Positions 9,861-18,328 of a stretch of DNA of 64,000 nucleotides are shown in pieces. The position numbers were made by a program, and so were the translations under genes. Positions within the stretch are counted from its first letter, which is position 1. Every line of letters begins with the position of its first letter. Origin of the DNA: Kineosporia sp. NBRC 101731 (GTDB taxonomy: Bacteria; Actinomycetota; Actinomycetes; Actinomycetales; Kineosporiaceae). Location of the stretch: NCBI RefSeq assembly GCF_030269305.1, contig NZ_BSTC01000005.1, positions 124,001 through 188,000 of the forward strand. The letters run 5' to 3'. The notes under the pieces were generated by a model. It searched no databases. It saw only the letters and a program-made list of their open reading frames with translations, and was not told where the DNA came from.

Positions 9861-10980
9861 AGGTGTTGGCGGCCGGCTGCCAGGTGACGTCCAGCCACAG
9901 CTGATCGCCGCTGATCAGACGGCTGATCTGTACCGGCCCATCGGTGTCGGTCTCCTCGGGGAGCGTATCGAGGGCGCCGTCCACCACTACGCTCAGCGTG
10001 ACCTGGTCGTCCCGGGCGACCACGGTCAGCCGGGCCCGGGAGCGGGCCCCGGCCAGCACCGGGATCACCGGTTCGGTCAGGGCGCGGCGAGCCGGCAGCG
10101 GAAGCTCCGGCAGGGTGCCCCGCACCGAGGCCTGCACCGATGTGCCCTGCCGCTCGGCCACGTCGATGCAGGCGGAGATCTCGTGGCTGAGCGGGTCGGC
10201 GACCTCGTCGCTCTCGGCGAACAGCCGGCGCATGCGGGCGGCCTCGACCGAGCAACGGCGCCGCACCTGGGGGTCGGCCGGGTCGAGCAGGCCCTCGGCG
10301 ATGCCCTCGAGCAGGGGTGTGGTGGTGGCGGAGAGGTCGATGTACCGGTTCTGCCGGTCGCCGTGCACCTGCTCGGCCACCCGCTCGGACAGACGGATGC
10401 GTTCTTCCTCGGCCGCGGTCTCCCGGGCCACGGCGGCGGACTGCTCCAGCGACACGGCGGCCACCGCCACGGCGCCCTGCCAGCTGGCCACGAGGAGACT
10501 GGTGACGCCCATCTCGACCAGCGTCGACTTGTCGCCCTGACCGGCGGCCAGCACCTGCACCAGAGAGATCGCCTGCTGCAGGGCCAGCGCGCCGAAGAAC
10601 CAGCCGAGCGGCAGGTCCATCAGCAGCAGCACGGCGAACCAGCCGAACACCTTCCACGACCAGTGCGGCGGCAGGATCATCTGCTCGGGCCTCACCGCCG
10701 CCGTGGCCAGGACCGTCGCGACCAGGGCGACGATCACCAGGGGCCAGCGGAGCCGTCCCCACGGCCGCTCGCGCCAGACCATCCCGGCGGCCAGGGCCAG
10801 CAGCACGACGAGCACGGTGAGGGACCCGTACTCCAGCACCGGTGAGCTGTAGGCGTCAGGCGTGGCCACGGCGATGGGCAGGAACCAGACACAGAGCACG
10901 GCCGTGGTCACGCCCAGCGTGGCGATGTGCAGCCCGCGGATGAATTCGTCGGCGATGACCGTGCGAGCGGAATCAGACAC
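9856..10980 (-). CDS. membrane protein with degenerate histidine-kinase-like C-terminus
   Basis: 374 residues, with five or six hydrophobic segments (about 15-175) and a helical region resembling a kinase dimerisation domain. The C-terminal part has the size of a HATPase domain but lacks a recognisable N-box Asn and the DxGxG glycine box. A phospho-acceptor HD motif is also missing (AEQVHGDRQNRYIDL stands in its place). I read it as a pseudokinase partner of the upstream kinase: its GTG start overlaps that gene's end by eight bases. No response regulator follows. It could instead be a free-standing membrane sensor. The stop codon lies inside the palindrome at 9800-9860. Confidence 0.7.
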   Translation of the reverse strand: MSDSARTVIADEFIRGLHIATLGVTTAVLCVWFLPIAVATPDAYSSPVLEYGSLTVLVVLLALAAGMVWRERPWGRLRWPLVIVALVATVLATAAVRPEQMILPPHWSWKVFGWFAVLLLMDLPLGWFFGALALQQAISLVQVLAAGQGDKSTLVEMGVTSLLVASWQGAVAVAAVSLEQSAAVARETAAEEERIRLSERVAEQVHGDRQNRYIDLSATTTPLLEGIAEGLLDPADPQVRRRCSVEAARMRRLFAESDEVADPLSHEISACIDVAERQGTSVQASVRGTLPELPLPARRALTEPVIPVLAGARSRARLTVVARDDQVTLSVVVDGALDTLPEETDTDGPVQISRLISGDQLWLDVTWQPAANTS

Positions 10981-12118
10981 CGGCCCACTCCAGACGTACG
11001 ACGGTGCCCGACCCCGGCACCGAGCTGACCGTGCCGACGCCGCCCGCCCGGGTCATCCGGGCGGTGATCGACTCGGAGATGCCGCGGCGCGTGAGCGGTA
11101 TCCGGTCCGGTGCGAAGCCGACGCCCTGGTCGCGGATCTCGACCACCAGACCGGAACCCTCGCGGCTGATCGAGAGCGTTGCGTCGGGCACCCCGGCGTG
11201 CCGGGCCACGTTGGTCAGGGCCTCGCGCACGCTGTCGCGGATGGCCAGAGCGGGCAGCGACGGCACCATCAGTTCGCTCAGGGGCGGGTGGTGCACGGTC
11301 ACCTGCCCGGCGGCCGTGGTCTCGGCGAGCATCGTGGCCAGGTCGAGCACGGGTTCCGGCGTCACCGTCCGTACCTCCGGGTCGAGCAGAGCCAGGTCGC
11401 GGCGGGCCTGCTGCTGCAGCCAGTCGCTACGGCCGGGCACCGTGCCGAGCCCGACCATCAGCAGCGTCGCGGCCGCGGTGTCGTGCAGCGTGGCCAGGTG
11501 CTCGCGCTCGTCGGCGCGCCGGGCCCGGCTGAACTCGGCGGCGGCCCGCTCCCGGTCACCGGCGGCCAGGTACTCGTCGGCCCGTCGCCCGCCCCGGCGC
11601 ACCATGACGAACAGGCCGCGGGAGAGCAGGGCGTCGGCGAGCAGCCAGATCGCCGGTGCGGGCCAGGTACCGCCGTTGTCGCCGATCGCGGTCTGCACGC
11701 CCACCCAGTAGGCCGCGACCAGCAGCACCGCCGCCAGCGCCCCGACCCGCGGCGAGGTGTGCCATTGGTAGGTGACGATGGTCATGGCCACCAGGGCGTT
11801 CATCCAGCCGGTGCCGTCGGGCACGCTGTCGGGCGGGATCAGCCAGTACTGGCCGGCCAGCACTGCGCAGGTGATGGTCAGGTCGGCGGTCAGCCACCGG
11901 ACGCCGACCCGGTCGCCGCCCTGCATCCGCAGCATCCGGATGCAGAAGACGAGGGTCCAGGCGACCAGGACGGTGGTCGCGGCCGCTGCGACGCCCAGGC
12001 GGGTGCCGGACAGCAGGAACAGGCCGAAACATCCGCAGCCGACGGCCACGACCATGCGGCTGAAGGCTGCCCAGCGCAGGCTGATGCGCAGCATGGAACG
12101 CTCGACGGGGTGCGGCAC
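10973..12118 (-). CDS. sensor histidine kinase without adjacent response regulator
   Basis: Membrane kinase of about 381 residues with four to six N-terminal membrane segments. A helix carries a plausible phospho-acceptor in EHLATLHDTAAATLL (His204 counted from the ATG at 12094). An apparently intact ATPase domain follows: N-box EALTNVARHAG, DQGVGFAP, and a closing PGSGTVVRLEW. I chose the GTG at 12118 because TAATAC lies eight bases before it, fitting a leaderless transcript; the ATG at 12094 is the alternative, also without a good ribosome site. A much longer reverse frame running to 14593 is antisense to the phosphatase gene and is not used. The gene is co-translated with the degenerate kinase. 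Confidence 0.75.
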   Translation of the reverse strand: MPHPVERSMLRISLRWAAFSRMVVAVGCGCFGLFLLSGTRLGVAAAATTVLVAWTLVFCIRMLRMQGGDRVGVRWLTADLTITCAVLAGQYWLIPPDSVPDGTGWMNALVAMTIVTYQWHTSPRVGALAAVLLVAAYWVGVQTAIGDNGGTWPAPAIWLLADALLSRGLFVMVRRGGRRADEYLAAGDRERAAAEFSRARRADEREHLATLHDTAAATLLMVGLGTVPGRSDWLQQQARRDLALLDPEVRTVTPEPVLDLATMLAETTAAGQVTVHHPPLSELMVPSLPALAIRDSVREALTNVARHAGVPDATLSISREGSGLVVEIRDQGVGFAPDRIPLTRRGISESITARMTRAGGVGTVSSVPGSGTVVRLEWAGV

Positions 12119-12185
12119 GCGGAAAAGTATTACAGAACGGTCACCCGGGGTCACTGGCGCCGGTTCTGCCGGCCCGATTAGGTGA

Positions 12186-12214
12186 GTGAACACTGACGAA
12201 AATGTCCGTTCACC
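12186..12214. promoter_or_regulatory. inverted GTGAAC/GTTCACC pair, candidate PHO box
   Basis: GTGAAC at 12186-12191 and GTTCACC at 12208-12214 face each other in the gap between the divergent kinase and the PhoX-type phosphatase. GTTCACC is the core of PhoP sites in Streptomyces, where it normally occurs as 11-base direct repeats; here the units are inverted. The match is partial, so this is a candidate only. Confidence 0.35.
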
Positions 12215-12319
12215 GACTGTACGTGTCGGAGCGGGTGCCCGGCCGGGGCGGCTCCCCGTAGCTTCCGGAGCACCCATGGTTGACCAGCACCCATGGGACT
12301 GATGTTTACGGAGACTCCG

Positions 12320-14320
12320 ATGAGAAACCTGCCCATGCTCGGGCTGACGCACGGGAATCGCAGCGCGGTCACCTGCAACCTCAAGTGTGACAACGCCTGC
12401 TCGCGCCCGGCCCCGAACAGCAGTTGCGAGCCGACGTTCCAGCGGGTGGCGTCCTCGGCGCTGAGCCGCCGCGCCCTGCTGGCCGGGGGCGGTGCGCTGG
12501 CCGCGGCCGTGGCGATGCCGGTCGTGCATGCGCAGGAGGCCGAGGCGGCCTCCCTGAAGTCCGGCGGTTCGCTGACGTTCACCCCGATCACCTCGGTCGA
12601 GTCGACGAAAGACGCGTTCACGGTGCCGAAGGGGTTCCGCTGGGACCCGATCATCCGGTGGGGCGACCCGCTGTTCAAGAATTCCCCGGCGTTCGACCCG
12701 ACCAAGCCCGACGCCAAGGCCCAGGCCCTGCAGTTCGGCTACAACAATGACTATCTCGACATCATCGAGACGAACAAGCGCGGTACCGAGGCGCTTCTGG
12801 TGTGCAACCACGAATACACCAACCGGGCCATCATGTTCCCGCCGACCACGTCGGCCGCCGAAGAGGCCGAGGTGCTGCGCACGCTGAAGGCCGCCCACGG
12901 TTTCGCCGTGGTCGAGCTCGAGCGCGCCCGCCGCGGCGGCCGCTGGTCGTACGTGCGCGGTGGCCACCACAACCGCCGCATCACCGCCGACACCCCCTTC
13001 CGCTTCGACGGCCCGGCGGCCGGCTCGGACCTGCTGAAGACCAAGGCCGACCCGGACGGGGTCAAGGCGCTGGGCACCTTCGGCAACTGCTCGGGCGGCA
13101 CGACCCCCTGGGGCACCGTGCTCTCCGGGGAGGAGAACTTCAACGGTTACTTCGTGGCCGACCCGGCCGCCCGGGGCAGCAAGCGCTACGGTCTGACGGC
13201 CGCGGCCAGCACCTACGGCTGGGAGAAGATCGACCCGCGTTTCGACGCCACCGGCGCCGACTACGCCAACGAGCCGCACCGTTTCGGTTACATCGTCGAG
13301 ATCGACCCGACCGACCCGACGTCCACCCCGGTCAAGCACACCGCGATGGGCCGGATGAAGCACGAGGGTGCGAACGTGCGGGTGGACGACGACGGCACCG
13401 TCGTCGCGTACATGGGTGACGACGAGAAGTTCGACTACCTGTACAAGTTCGTCGCGAGGAACAAGTTCCGCAAGGGCGACTCCCGGGCCGCGCGCAAGCA
13501 CAACCTCCAGCTGCTCAGCGAGGGTGACCTCTACGTCGCCAAGTTCACCGGCGAGGCGCAGCCCGACAATGCGAACCTGGGCTCGGGCGAGTGGATCCCG
13601 CTGACGAAGAACGGTAAGTCGGCGGTCACCGGCTTCACCCTCGACGAGGTGCTGGTCTTCACCCGGGAGGCTGCCGACGCGGTCAAGGCGACGCCGATGG
13701 ACCGCTGCGAGGACGTGCAGCCCGACCTCAAGACCGGCAAGGTCTACGTGGTCTGCACGAACAACGACGCCCGCGGCACCACCGGTAAGCCGGCCACCGA
13801 CGCCGCCAACCCGCGCGCGGTGAACAAGAACGGCCACATCATCGAGATCACCGAGCGCCGCAACCAGGCCGACGCCACGAAGTTCACCTGGGACCTGTTC
13901 CTGGTCTGTGGCGACACCGACCAGGCGGGAACCTATTTCGGTGGCTGGGAGGGGCCGGTGGCCCCGATCTCCTGCCCCGACAACATCGCCTTCGACTCGG
14001 CCGGCAACCTCTGGATCTCCACCGACGGCCAGCCCAGCTCGATCAAGAAGAACGACGGGCTGTTCAAGGTGCCGCTGCACGGCAAGGAGCGCGGCCACCT
14101 GGTGCAGTTCCTCGCGGTGCCGGTGCAGGCCGAGACCTGTGGTCCGGTCGTCCACGACCGGGACGGCTCGGTCTTCGTCGCCGTGCAGCACCCGGGCGAG
14201 GACGGCACCTGGGCGGCGCAGAACTCGTACTTCCCCGACTACGTCGCGGCCGGGGCCAAGCCGGCCAAGGGTGCCTGGCGCGGCCCGCGCCCGGCGGTCG
14301 TGCAGGTGACCCGGTCCTGA
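12320..14320 (+). CDS. PhoX-family (DUF839) alkaline phosphatase, Tat-exported
   Basis: Secreted phosphatase of the PhoX/DUF839 family, which uses iron and calcium and scavenges phosphate from organic esters. From the ATG at 12320 (GGAG about seven bases upstream) there are 666 residues. The N-terminus has a cysteine-rich CNLKCDNAC segment common in actinobacterial members. A Tat signal follows from residue 49 (SRRALLAGGGALAAA, cleavage near VVHAQEA). The core shows the family signatures GNCSGGTTPWGT and SGEENF, whose Cys and Glu are metal ligands in characterised PhoX, and GRMKHEGANV. It is a single gene ending at a strong hairpin. A possible PHO box lies upstream. Confidence 0.9.
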   Translation: MRNLPMLGLTHGNRSAVTCNLKCDNACSRPAPNSSCEPTFQRVASSALSRRALLAGGGALAAAVAMPVVHAQEAEAASLKSGGSLTFTPITSVESTKDAFTVPKGFRWDPIIRWGDPLFKNSPAFDPTKPDAKAQALQFGYNNDYLDIIETNKRGTEALLVCNHEYTNRAIMFPPTTSAAEEAEVLRTLKAAHGFAVVELERARRGGRWSYVRGGHHNRRITADTPFRFDGPAAGSDLLKTKADPDGVKALGTFGNCSGGTTPWGTVLSGEENFNGYFVADPAARGSKRYGLTAAASTYGWEKIDPRFDATGADYANEPHRFGYIVEIDPTDPTSTPVKHTAMGRMKHEGANVRVDDDGTVVAYMGDDEKFDYLYKFVARNKFRKGDSRAARKHNLQLLSEGDLYVAKFTGEAQPDNANLGSGEWIPLTKNGKSAVTGFTLDEVLVFTREAADAVKATPMDRCEDVQPDLKTGKVYVVCTNNDARGTTGKPATDAANPRAVNKNGHIIEITERRNQADATKFTWDLFLVCGDTDQAGTYFGGWEGPVAPISCPDNIAFDSAGNLWISTDGQPSSIKKNDGLFKVPLHGKERGHLVQFLAVPVQAETCGPVVHDRDGSVFVAVQHPGEDGTWAAQNSYFPDYVAAGAKPAKGAWRGPRPAVVQVTRS

Positions 14321-14327
14321 GGCGGTT

Positions 14328-14365
14328 CCACGGCTCCCCTCCCGGATCCGGGACGGGAGCCGTGG
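14328..14365. terminator. Rho-independent-like hairpin after the PhoX gene
   Basis: CCACGGCTCCC (14328-14338) pairs perfectly with GGGAGCCGTGG (14355-14365). The 16-base loop contains a second self-pairing TCCCGGATCCGGGA. It starts 8 bp after the phosphatase stop and separates it from the glycosyltransferase operon. Confidence 0.8.
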
Positions 14366-14486
14366 GCTGTTGGGCGGACGCGAATCCGGTGCGGTTCGGT
14401 TCTTCCTGAGATTTTTGGTGTTCAAGGGAATTCGCCGGGGTCTTTTCGGGATGTGCGGTCCCGGGGCGGGTGCGAAGCTGCCGCCC

Positions 14487-15005
14487 ATGCCGATGAGTTC
14501 GAGCGAGGGCAAGGACTGGATCCGCGAGCGTATTGCCGTGCTCGCCGTCGAGAGACCCGTCACGGTGCTCGACATCGGTCCGGGGGTGGGCACCTACGCC
14601 AAGTTGCTGGCCGGGCTGCCGGTGGGACGGGTCACCGGGATCGAGATCTACGAGCCGTACGTGCATACGTACCGGCTGCGGGAGTACTACGACGAGATCA
14701 TTCTGGGGGACGCGCGCACGCTGGCCTTCCCGGAGGCCGACGTGGTGATCCTGGGTGACGTGGCCGAGCACATGACCGAGGACGAGGCGCTGGGCCTGTG
14801 GGCGAAGGCCCGTGCCGCCGCCGCACGGGCCGTCTATCTCTCGATCCCGGTCGTGCACTATCCGCAGGACGAGATCGAGGGCAATCCGCACGAGGTGCAT
14901 GTGGTGGACGACTGGAACCACGAGCGGGTGCTGAAGGCCTTCGAAGGGATCGGCGAGTCCTGGACCGGCACCGAGGTCGGCGTGTACGAATGTCTGACTG
15001 CATGA
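14487..15005 (+). CDS. SAM-dependent class I methyltransferase
   Basis: Small methyltransferase (172 residues from the ATG at 14487). The SAM-binding motif I VLDIGPGVGTYA, an acidic residue in GIEIYEP ending strand 2, and a motif LGDVAEHMT fitting the post-motif helix are visible. Several upstream in-frame starts exist (14370, 14451) but would place a low-complexity leader before the fold. Its stop overlaps the next gene's ATG by four bases, so it leads the coupled four-gene operon. It probably methylates a sugar or sugar-linked intermediate made by the three glycosyltransferases; that is inference from context. Confidence 0.85.
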   Translation: MPMSSSEGKDWIRERIAVLAVERPVTVLDIGPGVGTYAKLLAGLPVGRVTGIEIYEPYVHTYRLREYYDEIILGDARTLAFPEADVVILGDVAEHMTEDEALGLWAKARAAAARAVYLSIPVVHYPQDEIEGNPHEVHVVDDWNHERVLKAFEGIGESWTGTEVGVYECLTA

Positions 15006-16048
15006 GCCGGGTCCTGCAGATCCCGGGCGATCATCCGTACGTCCGCAGTGCCTGTCCGCCCGCCTACCGGGCCGCGGTCTCGCCGTCGGCGGTGCCGAAC
15101 CCGGCGTTGTCGGTCGCCTGGCTGCGCGAGCACCGGTCCGAGTTGGACATCGTCCATCTGCACTTCGGTTTCGAGCACCTGGACGCCGACGGACTGCGCC
15201 GCTGGGTGGATGAACTGCGGGCGTTACGGCTGCCTCTGGTCTACACCGTGCACGACCTGCGGAACCCGCACCAGGACGGACCGGAGCCGCACGACGCGAA
15301 TCTCGACGTCCTGATCCCCGCGGCCGGGTCGGTGCTGACCCTCACGAAGGGAGCGGCGCGCGAGATCCGGCGCCGCTGGGGGCGTCGCGCCGATGTGGTG
15401 CCGCACCCGGCCGTCTTCGATCCGGCACTGCTGGCGTCCGGACCCGCCGACCGGTCCGGTCCGCCGACCGTCGGTATTCACCTGAAAGACCTGCGGCGCA
15501 ACGTGGTCGAGCCCGACCGGGTGGTGCGGGCCGCGCTGGCCGGGGCCCGCGAGGTGGGTGGCCGCCTGCGGATCGACCTACACCCCGGGGCCCTGCGCCG
15601 TCCGGAGCTGCGCCGGACGCGCGAACTGGGCCGCCGGGGCGAGATCGATCTGCGGGTGCACGGCCGGTTCGACGACGCCGAGCTCGCCACCTACCTCTCG
15701 CAGCTGGACGCCTACGTCCTGCCGAACCGCTTCGGTACGCACTCCGGGTGGCTGGAGGCCTGCCGCGACGTCGGCACCCGGGTAGTCGCGCCCTCGTGCG
15801 GGTACTACACCGAGCAATGGGACGATGTGGTCGGCTATTTCAACGACGAACGGGCCGGGTTCGACGAGGAGTCGCTGAGCGACGCCGTGCGGGAGGCCCT
15901 GACCCGGGCCCCGGTGGCCCCGGTCGACGCGGGTTTCCGCCAGCGGCAGCTCGCTCTCGTGCGGTCGGTGCACACCGACGCATACACCCGCGTCCGCCCG
16001 GCGGCCCTGCGGGAACACACGTGGGGGACGGGCCGGGTGGCGGTGTGA
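15002..16048 (+). CDS. GT-B fold glycosyltransferase (family 4-like)
   Basis: 348 residues with a GT4-like plan. The N-terminal half contains DIVHLHFGFEHLD and LVYTVHDLRNPH. The C-terminal half has a donor-site-like region (AYVLPNRFGTHSGWLEACRDVGTRVVAPSCGYY) where GT4 enzymes carry the E-x7-E motif; here only one Glu is obvious. Start at 15002 is chosen because ATGA overlaps the methyltransferase stop; ATG at 14990 is the alternative. The gene has an in-frame TTA leucine codon at 15224-15226, rare at this GC content. Donor and acceptor are unknown. Confidence 0.8.
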   Translation: MSRVLQIPGDHPYVRSACPPAYRAAVSPSAVPNPALSVAWLREHRSELDIVHLHFGFEHLDADGLRRWVDELRALRLPLVYTVHDLRNPHQDGPEPHDANLDVLIPAAGSVLTLTKGAAREIRRRWGRRADVVPHPAVFDPALLASGPADRSGPPTVGIHLKDLRRNVVEPDRVVRAALAGAREVGGRLRIDLHPGALRRPELRRTRELGRRGEIDLRVHGRFDDAELATYLSQLDAYVLPNRFGTHSGWLEACRDVGTRVVAPSCGYYTEQWDDVVGYFNDERAGFDEESLSDAVREALTRAPVAPVDAGFRQRQLALVRSVHTDAYTRVRPAALREHTWGTGRVAV

Positions 16049-17091
16049 GGGAGTCGTGGACGGGCCGATCCGTCACGCATCTGGTCGTCGGGCCGCCCGA
16101 TCACGGGGTGACGATTTTCGCGCGCCGGCTGGCCCGTCACACGGACGGACGCCTGGTGGAGGTCCCGGATCCGGGTACCGCCGGCGTAGCGGCGGACCGA
16201 CGGGGGGACGCGGGGGTGCACCTGCACTACACCGAGGCGCTCTTCGGCCCGACCACGGGAGAAGCGGCCGAGGCCTTCGTGCGCCTGCGCAGCGGGCTCG
16301 GCGGGCGGGTCACGGTCACCCTGCACGATCTGCCGGACCCGGCCGACGAACCGGGCCGCTACCGTCGCCGCGCTCTCGGGTACGGCCGGGTCGCGCTGGC
16401 GGCCGACGCGGTCTGCGTCAGTAGCGAACACGAACGGGCTCTGCTGGAGACGCTGCTCGACCGGTTCGCGGACGCCGCGCGCCCGGCCGGGCTACGGGTG
16501 ATTCCGTTGCCGGTCCGCGCTCCTGTCCGTCCGGACCGGTGGCCGCCGGTGGCCCCACAGGTGGGGGTCTTCGGCTTCGTCTACCCGGGCAAAGGACACG
16601 ACGACGTGCTGGAGGCGATGGCCGGCCTACCGGAGTCCGTGGGACTGATCGCGATCGGGCGGGTCGCGGACGGGCACGAAGAACTGGCCAGGCGCCTCAC
16701 CGCGCGGGCGGCCGCCCTCGGGCGCCGTCTGGAGATCACCGGTTTCGTGCCGGACGACCAGGTGGACGAGCGTCTCGCCCGGGTCGCCGTGCCGATCGTC
16801 CCGGCCCGGACCATCTCCGCCTCGGGATCGCTCAATACCTGGCTCTCGGCCGGGAGACGTCCCCTGGTCGCCGACGGACCCTACGCCCGCGAACTCGACC
16901 GGGCCTGCCCCGGGGCCGTGACGCTCTACCGGCCGGACGGGCTCGCCGGGATGATCCGGGCCGTGCTGGCCGACCCCCGGCTCGGCCGGCTGTTGCAGCC
17001 GCTGCCCGGGGAACGTCTCGAGAGCGGTGTCGCGGCGGCCTACGGTGCCTTCTTCCGGGAGGCGGCCGAACCGTCGGCGGCCGTGGCGTGA
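16045..17091 (+). CDS. GT-B fold glycosyltransferase (family 4-like)
   Basis: 348 residues, the same length as the preceding glycosyltransferase and with a similar plan, so a diverged duplicate is possible. Visible landmarks are HLVVGPPDHGVTIFARRLA, TVTLHDLPDP and VFGFVYPGKGHDDVLEAM (the start of the C-terminal Rossmann domain, typical of GT4). GFVPDDQVDERLARVAVPIVPARTISASGSLNTWLSAGR marks the donor-binding region. GTG at 16045 overlaps the upstream stop (GTGA), and its own stop overlaps the next GTG. It probably acts sequentially with its neighbours on one glycan or glycoconjugate. Confidence 0.82.
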   Translation: MRESWTGRSVTHLVVGPPDHGVTIFARRLARHTDGRLVEVPDPGTAGVAADRRGDAGVHLHYTEALFGPTTGEAAEAFVRLRSGLGGRVTVTLHDLPDPADEPGRYRRRALGYGRVALAADAVCVSSEHERALLETLLDRFADAARPAGLRVIPLPVRAPVRPDRWPPVAPQVGVFGFVYPGKGHDDVLEAMAGLPESVGLIAIGRVADGHEELARRLTARAAALGRRLEITGFVPDDQVDERLARVAVPIVPARTISASGSLNTWLSAGRRPLVADGPYARELDRACPGAVTLYRPDGLAGMIRAVLADPRLGRLLQPLPGERLESGVAAAYGAFFREAAEPSAAVA

Positions 17092-18245
17092 TCGACGAAC
17101 CTCTGCGACTGCCGCACGGCGGGTTCGTGGTGCCGGGCAACCGCTGGGACCTGGTGCGCGAGCGGGACATCCCGATGCCCGAGATCACCGTGGTCGTGCC
17201 CTGGTACCGCCATCGGGAACAACTCGACCTGGTGCTGGAAGGCCTGGCGCAGCAGGATTATCCGCGCACCCGCTTCGAGGTCGTGATCGCCGACGACGGT
17301 TCGCCGCAGCCCCTGCCGGGCGACCTGCGGCCGGAGGCCGACCTGCGGATCAGGGTGGTGCGGCAGGACGACCGGGGATTCCGGGCCGCCGCGGCCCGCA
17401 ACCTGGCCGTGCGCCACAGCGAGGGCAGCGTGCTGGTCTTCCTCGACCAGGACACCGTTCCCTTGCCGGGTTACCTGCGGGCCCTCGGCCGGTGGCCCGC
17501 ACTCCTGCCCGACGCGCTCGCGGTGGGCCGTCGTGAGCACGTGGACCTGGAGGGCTGGACCCCGCAGCGCCTCCGCGAGGGGTGGGGCCCACCGGCCCTG
17601 TTCCCCTCCCCGACCTGGCTGAGTGACGCCTACCGGGACTCCGGGGACCTGCTACGCGCCGACCGGCTGTCCTACCGGTTCGTCATCAGCGCCGTGATGT
17701 GCTGCGGGCGAGACCTTTTCCGGGAGACCGGTGGCTTCGACGAGTCGTTCACCGAGTACGGCGGCGAGGACTGGGAGTTCGCCCACCGGGCCTGGAACGC
17801 GGGGGCCGTGCTGGTGCACGAGCCGGGGGCCGTGGCCTGGCACGACGGGCCGGACTGGGCCGGGCGGGAGAGCGAGGCCGGTCGCCGGGCCGCCAAGTCC
17901 GCCGAGAACGAGGCGCTGGCCCGGCGGATCCCGGCGCCGGGTCGTCCCCCGGAAGACGCCACGGACGGTGGCCCGGCGGACGTTGTGGTGCTCGGGCCCG
18001 GGGCGTCCCCGGACCTGGTGGCCGGCTGTCATGTCCTCCTCGACGGCCCTTCTCCGGAACCGGCCGGGGAACTGCTCGACCCGATCGTGGCCCGGCTGCG
18101 GGAGCAGGGGGCGGGAGAGATCGCCGGTCCCGGCCTGCGGGTCGTTTCCACCCGGGCGCTGACCCGGACCCGGCGCTGGGAGAAGCACTTCCCCGGGCGT
18201 GACCTGATGTCCGACCTGTTCGGGGCTCTTCCGCCGGGATCGTGA
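17088..18245 (+). CDS. GT-A family 2 glycosyltransferase
   Basis: 385 residues. The GT2 domain (about 25-270) opens with ITVVVPWYRHREQLDLVLEGL and has VVIADDGSPQ, RGFRAAAARNLAV and the metal-binding DXD-type motif FLDQDTVP. GGFDESFTEYGGEDWEFAHRA gives the ED acceptor-side motif. The C-terminal 110 residues (from about 275) are poorly conserved and hold a short Rossmann-like VVVLGPGASPDLVAG segment of unknown role. GTG at 17088 overlaps the previous stop. This is the last gene of the cluster; no polymerase, flippase or anchor gene is present, so the product class stays open. Confidence 0.88.
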   Translation: MIDEPLRLPHGGFVVPGNRWDLVRERDIPMPEITVVVPWYRHREQLDLVLEGLAQQDYPRTRFEVVIADDGSPQPLPGDLRPEADLRIRVVRQDDRGFRAAAARNLAVRHSEGSVLVFLDQDTVPLPGYLRALGRWPALLPDALAVGRREHVDLEGWTPQRLREGWGPPALFPSPTWLSDAYRDSGDLLRADRLSYRFVISAVMCCGRDLFRETGGFDESFTEYGGEDWEFAHRAWNAGAVLVHEPGAVAWHDGPDWAGRESEAGRRAAKSAENEALARRIPAPGRPPEDATDGGPADVVVLGPGASPDLVAGCHVLLDGPSPEPAGELLDPIVARLREQGAGEIAGPGLRVVSTRALTRTRRWEKHFPGRDLMSDLFGALPPGS

Positions 18246-18328
18246 CGGTCCGATCAACGGTCTGGGGAGCTGGCAGGATCAGGGGCTCACCTGGACGGGG
18301 GTGGCGATCGGTTTCCTGTCGGGGCACT

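Noticed and set aside
10973-14593. A single minus-strand open frame of about 1200 codons spanning the kinase and the PhoX gene
   Set aside because: The part beyond 12118 is antisense to a clear Tat-exported PhoX-family protein; the frame is open only because of GC bias.
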